A stretch of 21,554 bases of DNA, from contig JACQAF010000013.1 in the NCBI GenBank assembly GCA_016195145.1, positions 1 to 21,554 on the forward strand, written 5' to 3'. Of this stretch, positions 9,653 to 17,959 are shown piece after piece (position 1 is the stretch's first letter; the number at the start of each line of letters is the position of its first letter). The stretch is from Rhodospirillales bacterium (GTDB lineage: Bacteria; Pseudomonadota; Alphaproteobacteria; CACIAM-22H2). The translations under genes and the position numbers were made by a program. The notes beneath the pieces are model-generated. The model had not been told where the DNA came from, searched no databases, and saw nothing but the letters and a program-made list of their open reading frames with translations.

Positions 9653-10290
9653 CTACCGGAGAAGCGCCCGCAGAGCGGCCCCGAATTTCTCGGGCGATTC
9701 CAGCATCATCAGATGGCCGGTTCCGGGAATATCCGTGTTCGCGGTCGCCATGCTGGCCGCCCAGGCGGGGACATCCCACCCGCCGCGCGAGCGCTCGCCG
9801 GCGATCAGGTGACAGGGTATTCCGGAGGCAAGCAGGCGTCTGACAGTCTCGAGATATTCCGGCCTGCCGGTCGCCTCGACGACCGCCCGCGCCTGGGCGC
9901 GTAGCGTCGACCCAGGCTGATTGGCGAGCCACATCGCCGCCACGGACAACGTCCATTCATCCGGTTCGACGCCCGCGCCGCGTATCCACGCCGCAACATC
10001 GGCCTTGTAGCCATCCAGGATCGCCTCGACATCGGCGATGTTTTTCATGGCGATCTGCGCCGACCAGAACGCATCTTTCAGGGTAAAATTGCCCTCGACG
10101 CTGGTGAGCGACGCCGTCAGCTCCGGGTATTTGTCGGCGAACAGGACGGCGTTTCGATCGGCGCGGATCGTGCCTCGCCATACCCCAGCAGGTCCGGCGC
10201 GAAGACGTTCGACGGCCCGATCGCCGAGACGATCCTCGGCACGCTCAGATTGCCGATCAGGCCGTGAATGAGAAGGACGGGGTGTTTCAT
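9653..10290 (-). pseudogene. alpha/beta-hydrolase with internal deletion and frameshift
   Basis: On the minus strand an ATG at 10290 opens MKHPVLLIHGLIGNLSVPRI followed by VFAPDLLGYGE, a typical alpha/beta-hydrolase start with the HG oxyanion region. From about 10147 homology resumes in another frame: VLFADKYPELTASLTSVEGN, then IADVEAILDGYKADVAAWI, HLIAGERSRGGWDVP and the catalytic-His motif GTGHLMMLESPE, to the TAG at 9653. The segment that should carry the nucleophile elbow (GHSxGG type) lies between these blocks and is absent. I estimate that roughly 40-50 residues are missing, and the frame shifts at the junction (10147-10156). Neither piece alone can be an active hydrolase. The substrate is unknown. 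The family call is secure; the precise size of the loss is an estimate. Confidence 0.85.
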
Positions 10291-10417
10291 GATTTTCCTT
10301 GTCCGGATATTCGGCATCTATCTATCGCGAAATGCCGCGTCCGGCGAGCCAGGGTCGCCCGTCGGGCGGAGAGGGGTCCGGCCGAAAGAATATGGATCAC
10401 GGACAAGGTCGGAAAAT

Positions 10418-10491
10418 TGGCTGGGGGACTTGGATTCGAACCAAGATAAACGGAGTCAGAGTCCGTTGTCCTACCGTTAGACGATCCCCCA
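10418..10491 (-). tRNA. tRNA-Gln (anticodon CTG)
   Basis: The reverse strand folds as a full 74-nt cloverleaf. The 7-bp acceptor stem (TGGGGGA with TCCCCCA) includes the U1-A72 pair typical of tRNA-Gln. The anticodon arm is ACGGA-CTCTGAC-TCCGT, giving anticodon CTG, which reads CAG. The T-arm contains GGTTCGAATCC, and CCA is encoded at 10420-10418. No intron or mismatch is seen. It lies upstream of the hydrolase pseudogene on the same strand and divergent from the Ppx/GppA gene. Confidence 0.96.
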
Positions 10492-10672
10492 ACGGACCCG
10501 GCGGGCGGGTGCCCAGGAAGGCCGGCGTTTTAGCACAAAGGCGGGGGGATGTGTAGCGTCTGCCGGAGTCGCCTTGCGGCTTCGCAAATCCGGGTTTTGG
10601 GGCCATACTCAGCTAACGGAGCAATGAGACGGGGGCCCGCGCAGGACCCCGGCGTACAGGGAGAAAACACGC

Positions 10673-11728
10673 GTGTCTTCCGCCCCTTCCGGTCCTGGGC
10701 GGCCGAGCGGATGCAGCGGGCGGGCGGCCGGTATGGACGGGGCGCCGTTCGCGGCGCTCGATCTCGGCACCAATAATTGCCGGCTGCTGGTCGCCGAATC
10801 GGCGCCGGGCGGGTTTCGGGTGGTCGATGCGTTTTCGCGCATCGTCCGGCTGGGCGAGCGGCTGTCGGCCACGGGGGAGCTGGCGCTTGCGGCGATGGAT
10901 CGCACCGTCGAGGCCTTGCATGTCTGCGCGGGCAAGCTGCGCCGGCGGGGCGTCGGGCGCTATCGCGGCGTGGCGACCGAAGCGTGCCGGCAGGCCCGCA
11001 ACGGCGGCGCGTTCGTCGCCCGGGTCGCGGCCGAAACCGGCATCGAATTCGAGATTATCGACCCGCAGGAGGAAATCGGCCTGGCGCTGGCCGGCTGCGC
11101 GTCGCTGCTCAGCGACGACAAGCCGCACGCCATCCTGTTCGATATCGGCGGCGGCAGCACCGAGGTCACGTGGCTCGCCCGCTGTCAGGAAAACGGCTGG
11201 GTTATCGTGGATACGGTGTCGCTGACCTGCGGCGTCGTGTCGTTCGCCGAGCGATTCGGCGGCGACCGGGTGACGGCCGAGGGGTACGGGGCGATGGTCG
11301 ACGAGATCGCCGCCCGGCTGACGCCGTTCGAGGCCCGCCACGACATTGCCCGCCGGGTCGCCGACGGGGCCGTACAGATGGTCGGCACCTCGGGCACGGT
11401 GACGACGCTGGCTGGCGTACGGATGAATCTACCGCGCTACGACCGGGCGCTGGTCGACGGTTCGTGGCTGTGCTTCGACGAAATTTCGGCGGTCAACCGC
11501 GACCTTGCCGCGCTCGACTGGGATGCGCGGGCGGCCCATCCCTGCATCGGGCCCGAACGCGCCGACCTGGTGGTCGCGGGCTGCGCCATTCTCGATGCGA
11601 TCTGCCGGCTATGGCCGGTCGGGCGCTTGCGCGTCGCCGACCGGGGCCTGCGCGAGGGCATCCTGCTCGGCCTGATGCGCGAGGCGGGTCTCGGCCGCGC
11701 CGGCGCGGGGCTGAACGGCGCGGCGTGA
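10673..11728 (+). CDS. Ppx/GppA-family phosphatase (exopolyphosphatase-like)
   Basis: This is a member of the ASKHA-fold Ppx/GppA family, which hydrolyses polyphosphate or guanosine pentaphosphate. The GTG at 10673 is preceded by AGGGAG about 11 nt upstream; the ATG at 10733 is an alternative that removes 20 low-complexity residues. Phosphate-binding motif 1 is AALDLGTNNCRLLVAE (about 27-42), the second is DIGGGSTEV (157-165), and GTSGTVTTLAG lies further on. At 351 residues it is the short alphaproteobacterial form without the C-terminal HD-like extension of the long E. coli Ppx. Polyphosphatase versus pppGpp phosphatase cannot be decided from sequence. Its GTGA overlap with rlmE shows an operon. 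Confidence 0.9.
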   Translation: MSSAPSGPGRPSGCSGRAAGMDGAPFAALDLGTNNCRLLVAESAPGGFRVVDAFSRIVRLGERLSATGELALAAMDRTVEALHVCAGKLRRRGVGRYRGVATEACRQARNGGAFVARVAAETGIEFEIIDPQEEIGLALAGCASLLSDDKPHAILFDIGGGSTEVTWLARCQENGWVIVDTVSLTCGVVSFAERFGGDRVTAEGYGAMVDEIAARLTPFEARHDIARRVADGAVQMVGTSGTVTTLAGVRMNLPRYDRALVDGSWLCFDEISAVNRDLAALDWDARAAHPCIGPERADLVVAGCAILDAICRLWPVGRLRVADRGLREGILLGLMREAGLGRAGAGLNGAA

Positions 11729-12429
11729 ACGAAAAACGCGAAAAGGGCAGTTCGGGTCGCCAGCTCAGCCGGCGCGTGCGCACGGCCAAGGGCCGTAAGC
11801 TATCGTCCACCCTGTGGCTCGGCCGGCAGCTCAACGATCCCTTCGTCGCCGAAGCCAAACGCCAGGGATATCGCTCGCGCGCCGCCTTCAAGCTGATCGA
11901 GATCGACGACAAGCTGCGCCTTCTCAAGCCAGGGCAACGGGTGGTCGATCTCGGCGCCGCGCCCGGCGGCTGGACGCAGGTCGCGGTTGCGCGGACCAAG
12001 GCCGACGAGGGGCGGGGCAAGGTGATCGCGGTCGATATCGCCGGCATGCTGGCGGTGCCGGGGGCGGAGATCTTGAAGCTCGATTTCCTGTCGCCGGCCG
12101 CGTCGGCGGCGGTCAAACGGGCGCTCGACGGCCCGGTCGATATCGTGCTGTCGGATATGGCGTCGTCGTCCACCGGCCATCCCGACATCGATCATCTGCG
12201 CGTGATGAACCTGGTCGAGGCGGCGCTGCTGTTCGCCAGCGAGGTGCTGCGGCCGGGCGGCAGCTTCATCGCCAAGGCCCGCCAGGGCAGCGGGGAAAAA
12301 GCGCTGGTCGACGATATCCGCCGCCGCTTCGCCGCGATGCGCCGGATCAAGCCGCCGGCGAGCCGCGCCGAATCGGCCGAATTCTTCATCGTCGCCACCG
12401 GCTTTCGCGGCCCGCCGGCGAAGGCCTAG
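11725..12429 (+). CDS. rlmE: RlmE (FtsJ/RrmJ), 23S rRNA 2'-O-ribose methyltransferase
   Basis: RlmE uses S-adenosylmethionine to methylate the ribose of U2552 (E. coli numbering) in the 23S rRNA A-loop, late in 50S assembly. The start is GTG at 11725, overlapping the phosphatase stop. The frame is open further upstream, but only as an out-of-frame reading of the phosphatase gene. The 234 residues have a basic N-terminus, then RSRAAFKLIEIDDK, the SAM motif VVDLGAAPGGWTQVA, and the K-D-K-E catalytic residues within FKLIE, VLSDMASSSTGH, SFIAKARQG and AESAEFFIVATGF. It converges with the next gene, with a 4-nt overlap of the stop codons. Confidence 0.95.
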   Translation: MNEKREKGSSGRQLSRRVRTAKGRKLSSTLWLGRQLNDPFVAEAKRQGYRSRAAFKLIEIDDKLRLLKPGQRVVDLGAAPGGWTQVAVARTKADEGRGKVIAVDIAGMLAVPGAEILKLDFLSPAASAAVKRALDGPVDIVLSDMASSSTGHPDIDHLRVMNLVEAALLFASEVLRPGGSFIAKARQGSGEKALVDDIRRRFAAMRRIKPPASRAESAEFFIVATGFRGPPAKA

Positions 12430-12902
12430 AGCCAGCGTCGTACGGCCGCCTTGTAGCGCCGGTATTCGTCGCCGAACTTGCCTTCGAGATACGTTTCCTC
12501 GCGCCGCACGACGAAACAATTCACGCCGGCGGCGGCGCCGAAAGCCATCAGCAATATCCACAGGCTGTCGACCGCGACCGCGATGCCGACGACCAGCAGC
12601 GTCATGCTGACGTAAACCGGATTGCGGGTATAGGCGAATGGCCCGCCCACGATGATCGCCTCGGTCGGCTTGCGATAATCGACATGCGTCTTGGCGCGCG
12701 AGAATTCGCGAAAGGCGAGGGCGACGAGCAGAATACTGGCGGCAATGAGGGCGAAGCCCACGACATATTGTGCCATCTGCGGCAGCACCGGATAAGGCCA
12801 TGCATAATCGAGCCCCAATCCGGCGGCGAGCCCGACGAGATAAAAAAGGGGCGGGGGGATGCGGACGCTGGACCGGTCGCGATCGGGGCTATCGGCGGTC
12901 AT
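12426..12902 (-). CDS. ICMT/PEMT-like integral membrane methyltransferase
   Basis: This is a 158-residue membrane protein of the isoprenylcysteine carboxyl methyltransferase / phospholipid methyltransferase-like family. Hydrophobic helices are visible at about 18-35, 46-64 and 97-130. The family signature GGPFAYTRNPVYVSM lies at about 86-100, and the C-terminal RREETYLEGKFGDEYRRYK (133-151) supplies the SAM- and acceptor-proximal basic and acidic residues. GAGGAG lies about 7 nt before the ATG at 12902. Bacteria have no prenylated CaaX proteins of the eukaryotic kind, so the substrate is unknown. Its last 4 nt overlap the end of rlmE on the opposite strand. Confidence 0.85.
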   Translation of the reverse strand: MTADSPDRDRSSVRIPPPLFYLVGLAAGLGLDYAWPYPVLPQMAQYVVGFALIAASILLVALAFREFSRAKTHVDYRKPTEAIIVGGPFAYTRNPVYVSMTLLVVGIAVAVDSLWILLMAFGAAAGVNCFVVRREETYLEGKFGDEYRRYKAAVRRWL

Positions 12903-13016
12903 GCTTGCTCCTCGATGCCTTAATTATGCCAAACCGGAAACGCCTCGGGCTTTATCCCTCCCCCAGCATGCCCGGACAAAATCCTGCCGTCGAGCCCTGG
13001 CCTTGCCTGCAGGGGA
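12903..13016. other. intergenic region between the NmrA-like and ICMT-like genes
   Basis: This 114-bp gap separates two minus-strand genes. It contains a GAGGAG ribosome binding site near the ICMT-like start and an AT-rich stretch around 12922-12930 that could be part of a promoter. A weak 5-bp inverted repeat (CCCTG 12995-12999, CAGGG 13010-13014) lies just after the NmrA-like stop, without a T-tract. No convincing terminator was found. Confidence 0.3.
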
Positions 13017-13874
13017 TTAAGCGAAGGCCGCCGCGTGGTCGCGCAGCCATTGATCGAAGCTGCGCGGCGGGCGGCCGAGGATTTCAGCGGCGGTTGGCGT
13101 CAGATACCACCGCCCCTCGCGGACAGTCGCGAAGTATTGCAGAACCATGTCGGCGGCCAGCTCCGGAAATCCCGACTTCAGCAACGACGCGCGTGCGATT
13201 TCCGGCGGCGCATCGACGAAGCGGACCGGCCGGCCGGTCGCCGCGGCGATCTTTTGCGCAATCTCGGCGCCGCTGAGCGCCTCGGACGCGGTAAGCTCGT
13301 AAACCTTGCCTTCGTGCCCGGGCGACGTCAGCACCCTGACGGCGACTGCGGCGATGTCGCGCGGATCGATCAGCGTCATCTTGCTGTCGCCCGTCGCCTC
13401 GATCAGCGTTCCGTTCTCGCGGATCGAGTCCCATGTGTAAGGTGTGTTGGACATAAAACGCGTCGGCCGCAGGATCGTCCACGCCATCCCCGATGCGCGG
13501 AGCCTGTTCTCGCTGGCCCCATGCCATTTCCATATCGTGCTCTCGAAGCTGCCGGCGCCGAAATTGGAGAGATTGACGATATGACCGACGCGCGCATTCT
13601 TCGCCGCCGCGAAGGCGTTGGCTTCGAGCGTCTCCAGCTCGGGCACCGGTGGGCAAAGAATGAAGACGCGCTCGACCCCGGCGAAGGCCGGGTCGAGTGT
13701 TTTGGGCCGCGCGAGGTCGCCCCAGACGACATCGGCAGCGCGGCCGAACCGCGCAGCCTTCGCCGGGTTGCGCGCCAATATGCGGACGCTCCGGCCCGCT
13801 TCGACGAGTTGCTTGACGAGTTCGCCGCCGACCGTACCGGTCGCGCCGATGACGAGGATGGGGTGCGTCGCCAC
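13017..13874 (-). CDS. NmrA-like NAD(P)-binding oxidoreductase, paralogue 1
   Basis: This is an atypical short-chain dehydrogenase of the NmrA/quinone-oxidoreductase-2 type, 285 residues. The Rossmann motif GATGTVGG is at 10-17, LARNPAKAARF is near 34-45, and VNLSNFGAGSFE and the WTILRPTRFM motif are central. The C-terminus ends EILGRPPRSFDQWLRDHAAA. The normal SDR Tyr-x3-Lys pair is not evident, as is common for NmrA-like proteins that bind NAD(P) as sensors or reduce quinones or aldehydes. It begins 3 nt after its paralogue ends, so the two are co-transcribed. Substrate unknown. Confidence 0.85.
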   Translation of the reverse strand: MATHPILVIGATGTVGGELVKQLVEAGRSVRILARNPAKAARFGRAADVVWGDLARPKTLDPAFAGVERVFILCPPVPELETLEANAFAAAKNARVGHIVNLSNFGAGSFESTIWKWHGASENRLRASGMAWTILRPTRFMSNTPYTWDSIRENGTLIEATGDSKMTLIDPRDIAAVAVRVLTSPGHEGKVYELTASEALSGAEIAQKIAAATGRPVRFVDAPPEIARASLLKSGFPELAADMVLQYFATVREGRWYLTPTAAEILGRPPRSFDQWLRDHAAAFA

Positions 13875-13877
13875 CGC

Positions 13878-14741
13878 TCAACCCCTCAGCGCCGCCGCGT
13901 GGTCGTCGAGCCAGGCGTCGAAACTGCGCGGCGGGCGGCCGAGGACCTCGGCGATGGTCTGGGTCGGGGGGTATATGTGCCCCGCCTTCACGCCGTCGAA
14001 ATATTGCAGCAACCCGTCGGCTTGCGTCGACGGAACGCCGGCCGCCATCATGCCGGCATGCGCGTCGGCTTTCGGCACGTCGACAAGCTTCAGCGGCGTT
14101 CCGATTTTCTCCGCCATTTTTTGTACCATCGCGGCGTAGCTCAGGAATTCCGGGCCGGTGAGTTCGTAAATCTTTCCGTCGTGTCCGGGCTCGGTCAGCG
14201 CCTTGACCGCCACCGCGGCAATGTCGCGCGGATCGGTGGGCGTGTCGCGGCCCTGGCCGACCGGTAGAAAGACCGCGCGCTGGTCCCTGACCAGCCAAAT
14301 GAGAAAGTTCGAGGCGAACAGTCCGGGCCGCAGAATCGTCCAGGCGATTCCGAGCCCGCGCAGGCGCTCCTCGCTCTCGTTATGCGATCGCGCGAGCGCA
14401 GCGCCGGCCATGAAATCGGCGTCGTGATGCCGGCCCGAGAGTTTGACGATGTGCTTGACGCCCGCCTTCTTCGCCGCATCGAAGGCGTTAGCTTCCAGCT
14501 TCGCGATATCGGCGCCGTTCGAGACGACGAACGCCTTATCGACCCCGGCGAATGCAGAGGCGAGCGTCTCCGGTCTGGTAAGATCGGCGGTCACGATCTC
14601 GGCCGCATTGCGGAGTTTCGCTGCTTTCGCTGGGTCGCGCATCATCGCGCGCACGCGGTGGCCGCCCTGTACGAGCTGCCGGACGGCTTCGGACCCGATA
14701 GTGCCCGTCGAGCCGGTGACCAGAATCAGTGGCGATGTCAT
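13878..14741 (-). CDS. NmrA-like NAD(P)-binding oxidoreductase, paralogue 2
   Basis: A 287-residue protein with the same layout as its downstream neighbour: GSTGTIGS at 10-17, MMRDPAKAAKLRNA, HIVKLSGRHH, the WTILRPGLF motif, DPRDIAAVAVKALTEPGHDG and the C-terminal EVLGRPPRSFDAWLDDHAAA. The shared end motif and DPRDIAAVAV block show that the pair arose by tandem duplication followed by clear divergence. AAAGGA upstream of the ATG at 14741 is a good ribosome binding site. It sits 45 nt downstream of the SDR pseudogene and probably belongs to the operon controlled by the divergent TetR-type regulator. The reaction is not known. Confidence 0.85.
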   Translation of the reverse strand: MTSPLILVTGSTGTIGSEAVRQLVQGGHRVRAMMRDPAKAAKLRNAAEIVTADLTRPETLASAFAGVDKAFVVSNGADIAKLEANAFDAAKKAGVKHIVKLSGRHHDADFMAGAALARSHNESEERLRGLGIAWTILRPGLFASNFLIWLVRDQRAVFLPVGQGRDTPTDPRDIAAVAVKALTEPGHDGKIYELTGPEFLSYAAMVQKMAEKIGTPLKLVDVPKADAHAGMMAAGVPSTQADGLLQYFDGVKAGHIYPPTQTIAEVLGRPPRSFDAWLDDHAAALRG

Positions 14742-14786
14742 GTATTCATATCCTTTATCGTTCGTTTCTTCCCGTCAGCGCCGGGA

Positions 14787-15237
14787 TCAGGCTGCGGCGA
14801 GGCCGCCATCGATGAAAATATTCGCGCCGGTGATGAAACCGGCGGCGGGCGAGGCGAGGAACGCAACCGTGTTGGCCACTTCCTCGTCGCGGCCGAACCG
14901 GCCGAGCGGCACCCGCGAGGCGATTGTTTGCTTGAATGCGCCGAGCGTTTCGGCGGGCAGGCCGAGCTTCTCCATCGCCGGCGTATCGATCGGGCCGGGG
15001 GTTATCGCGTTCACCCGGATTCCGCGCGGAGCGAGCTCGATCGACAAGGCGCGCGACAGCGACAGCATTGCGCCCTTGGCGGCGCTGTATATCGACCAGT
15101 TGGGCAGACCCTTCGCCGCGGCGCCGAGCGCGCTATTGACGATCACGGAGCTGCCCTTGCCGAGCAGCGGCAGGACCTTTTGTAGCCGTGGTGCCTCCGG
15201 TGATCAGCGCGGCAGGGTTTGAATGAGGTGTTGTCAT
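14787..15237 (-). pseudogene. classical SDR oxidoreductase with internal deletion
   Basis: The ATG at 15237 opens MTTPHSNPAALITGGTT, the first beta strand and start of the TGxxxGIG NAD(P) loop. At about 15186 the sequence jumps, with a frame change, to LQKVLPLLGKGSSVIVNSAL (codon CTA at 15185-15183 onward). It then continues with the active-site YSAAKGAMLSLSRALS (Tyr and Lys present), RGIRVNAITPGPIDTPAM and a normal C-terminus ending FIDGGLAAA at the TGA 14789-14787. The segment with the rest of the cofactor loop, the NAG motif and helices to about residue 110 is gone; I estimate about 90 residues. An internal ATG at 15146 could make a 119-residue fragment without a cofactor site. The junction is clear; activity is not expected. 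Confidence 0.85.
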
Positions 15238-15268
15238 CTGGGTCGCTTTCTTCGATGTCATAGATTTA

Positions 15269-15284
15269 TATAGTGATTACTATA
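15269..15284. promoter_or_regulatory. operator 1, perfect 16-bp palindrome in the SDR–tetR intergenic region
   Basis: TATAGTGATTACTATA is a perfect inverted repeat (6-bp arms, 4-nt centre) in the divergent promoter region. It has the same form as the site at 15324. An outer repeat, ATGTCAT (15255-15261) and ATGACAT (15291-15297), surrounds it almost symmetrically. Binding by the adjacent TetR-type protein is inferred from position and symmetry. It would control the minus-strand SDR/NmrA operon. Confidence 0.7.
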
Positions 15285-15299
15285 AAATACATGACATGC

Positions 15300-15329
15300 T
15301 TGCTGTGGGGGCGTCAAGGGTTTTATAGT
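15300..15329 (+). promoter_or_regulatory. probable promoter of the TetR-type gene
   Basis: TTGCTG (15300-15305) and TATAGT (15324-15329) are separated by 18 nt and lie just upstream of the regulator start. The -10 hexamer is the left arm of operator 2, so a bound repressor would block RNA polymerase. The AAAGGA ribosome binding site (15341-15346) follows. Confidence 0.5.
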
Positions 15330-15339
15330 GCGCCCTATA
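15324..15339. promoter_or_regulatory. operator 2, 16-bp near-palindrome before the TetR-type gene
   Basis: TATAGTGCGCCCTATA matches operator 1 in its TATAGTG left arm and CTATA right arm; the arms are complementary at 5 of 6 positions. It ends 13 nt before the regulator ATG and overlaps the proposed -10 element, the usual arrangement for autorepression. Confidence 0.65.
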
Positions 15340-15352
15340 GAAAGGAACGGAT

Positions 15353-15991
15353 ATGGCGCGTCGCGGCCGTCCGCGCAGTTTCGACCGGGGGGAAGCGCTT
15401 CAGCAGGCGAAGGACCTGTTCTGGGCGCTCGGCTACGAGGGCGTGACCCTGACCGACCTTCAGGAAGCGATGGGCGGCATCACGGCGCCGAGCTTTTACG
15501 CTGCCTTCGGCTCCAAGGAAGAATTGTTCCGCGAAGCGGTGGAGCTTCATCGCAAGACGGAGGGGGCCGCGGGGCTGCGCGGCCTCACCGAGGCGCCAAC
15601 GGCGCGCGCGTCGATCGAGGGAATGCTTCACGCGGCCGCCAATTCGTTCTGCCAGCCGGGCAAGCCGCGCGGCTGCCTGATCGTCCTGGGCGCGATCAAC
15701 TGCGCGCGCGCCAACCGGGGCGTGCAGGATCATCTGCGCGACTTGCGCCGCGCCACGCAACAGCACATCAGGCGGCGGCTGGAACGCGGCGTGGCCGAGG
15801 GCGATCTACCGGCCGGCGTCGATATCGGGGCGCTTACGTCGTTCTACACGACTGTGCTGCACGGACTGGCGGTTCAGGCGCGGGACGGCGCCGGGCGCAA
15901 GGATCTCCACGCCGCCGTCGACGGCGCGATGGCGGCGTGGGACGGGTTGACCGCCGGGCGCGGCCCCGATCGGGCCGCCGGCCGGACCTGA
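15353..15991 (+). CDS. TetR/AcrR-family transcriptional regulator
   Basis: A 212-residue one-component repressor. The N-terminus MARRGRPRSFDRGEALQQAK leads into a typical TetR helix-turn-helix (about 32-53, VTLTDLQEAMGGITAPSFYA) and AFGSKEELFREAVELH. The remainder is a helical ligand-binding domain with the Cys/Gly-rich PGKPRGCLIVLG turn near 102-113. AAAGGA lies 6 nt before the ATG. It is divergent from the SDR pseudogene and the NmrA-like pair, with two matching palindromes between, so it very probably represses both itself and that operon. The effector is unknown. Related regulators often respond to toxic small molecules handled by the adjacent oxidoreductases. Confidence 0.9.
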   Translation: MARRGRPRSFDRGEALQQAKDLFWALGYEGVTLTDLQEAMGGITAPSFYAAFGSKEELFREAVELHRKTEGAAGLRGLTEAPTARASIEGMLHAAANSFCQPGKPRGCLIVLGAINCARANRGVQDHLRDLRRATQQHIRRRLERGVAEGDLPAGVDIGALTSFYTTVLHGLAVQARDGAGRKDLHAAVDGAMAAWDGLTAGRGPDRAAGRT

Positions 15992-16018
15992 GCGCGGCCG
16001 ATTTGGTGGCGATTGCGG

Positions 16019-16393
16019 CTAGATCCGGATGAAATAGCTCAGATGTTCGGCGATTTCGGGCTCCGGCAGCTTGGTCAGGTCCTTGGGCAGCTCGACCGTG
16101 ACTTTGTCGCGGGCGTGTTTGCCGAGCGCGGCCCGCAGGTCGCCGAGGGTCTGCGGCGGGGCGACCAGGATCAGGCGCTCATAGGCCCCGGCGCTGGCCG
16201 CCTTGTCGAGAATCGCGGCAAGCCCCTTGGCAAACAGGCGTTTTTCGAAGCGGTGCCAGTCGATCCGCGGCTCCATGATGTGCGGTTTGCCGCCCGCCGA
16301 GGTGAAGCCGCGGCCGGGCCGGTCGCTGACAAAATCCTGGGTATGGGCGTGCGCCTCGGCATCGACGACCTCGCCGGGACCGGCCGATTTCAG
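16019..16393 (-). pseudogene. host-attachment-family protein, N-terminus missing
   Basis: Minus-strand frame with the Host_attach family pattern (proteins annotated as required for attachment to host cells, typically about 140-150 residues). DFVSDRPGRGFTSAGGKPH lies upstream of the first ATG (16276), then MEPRIDWHRFEKRLFAKGLA, YERLILVAPPQTLGDLRAAL and VELPKDLTKLPEPEIAEHL. Family-like sequence extends back to about 16393 (CTG), beyond the ATG. There it runs into a GC palindrome, and the expected first about 30 residues (TWVVxADGARAR type) are absent in all three frames. No usable start codon lies in that upstream part. Translation from 16276 would give an 85-residue C-terminal fragment. The biochemical role of the family is poorly defined. 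Whether the loss is real or an assembly fault is open. Confidence 0.7.
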
Positions 16394-16416
16394 CCCCCGG
16401 CCGGGGGGCCGGGGGG
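16394..16416. repeat. GC palindrome and tandem CCGGGGGG repeat
   Basis: CCCCCGGCCGGGGG (16394-16407) is a perfect 14-bp palindrome. It is continued by a second copy of CCGGGGGG (16401-16408 and 16409-16416). It lies exactly where the host-attachment gene loses homology and 15 nt upstream of the guaB -35 element. It could be a deletion scar, a hairpin insulating guaB, or an assembly fault at an extreme GC run. Confidence 0.6.
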
Positions 16417-16430
16417 CATGTACGAAGCAC

Positions 16431-16459
16431 CTTGGCTTCGCGCGTTCCTTGTGTATGAT
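16431..16459 (+). promoter_or_regulatory. guaB promoter
   Basis: CTTGGC (16431-16436), a 17-nt spacer and TATGAT (16454-16459) match the housekeeping sigma promoter of alphaproteobacteria well. Transcription would begin near 16466, giving a leader of about 23 nt with a GGAGGC ribosome binding site before the ATG at 16489. Confidence 0.7.
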
Positions 16460-16488
16460 GGCCGGCCACTTCCGAATCCGGAGGCGGC

Positions 16489-17952
<1,464 letters not shown>

Positions 17953-17959
17953 TCCGGCA

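Noticed and set aside
9639..9653. Inverted repeat GCGCG-CTCTT-CGCGC between ureG and the convergent hydrolase pseudogene as a bidirectional terminator
   Set aside because: The stem is only 5 bp, overlaps the hydrolase stop codon and has no T-tract on either side.
10418..10491. tRNA-Gln as an integration site for a mobile island
   Set aside because: No integrase gene is present and I did not see a repeated copy of the tRNA 3' end elsewhere in the window.
10574..10587. TTGCG-GCTT-CGCAA hairpin upstream of the Ppx/GppA gene
   Set aside because: A 5-bp stem in high-GC DNA is expected by chance. Its position fits neither a terminator nor an obvious leader element.
10777..11724. Possible long N-terminal extension of RlmE, or fusion with the phosphatase
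   Set aside because: The extension is only the out-of-frame reading of the Ppx/GppA gene, Arg/Gly-rich and unlike any domain. The GTG at 11725 gives the normal RlmE start.
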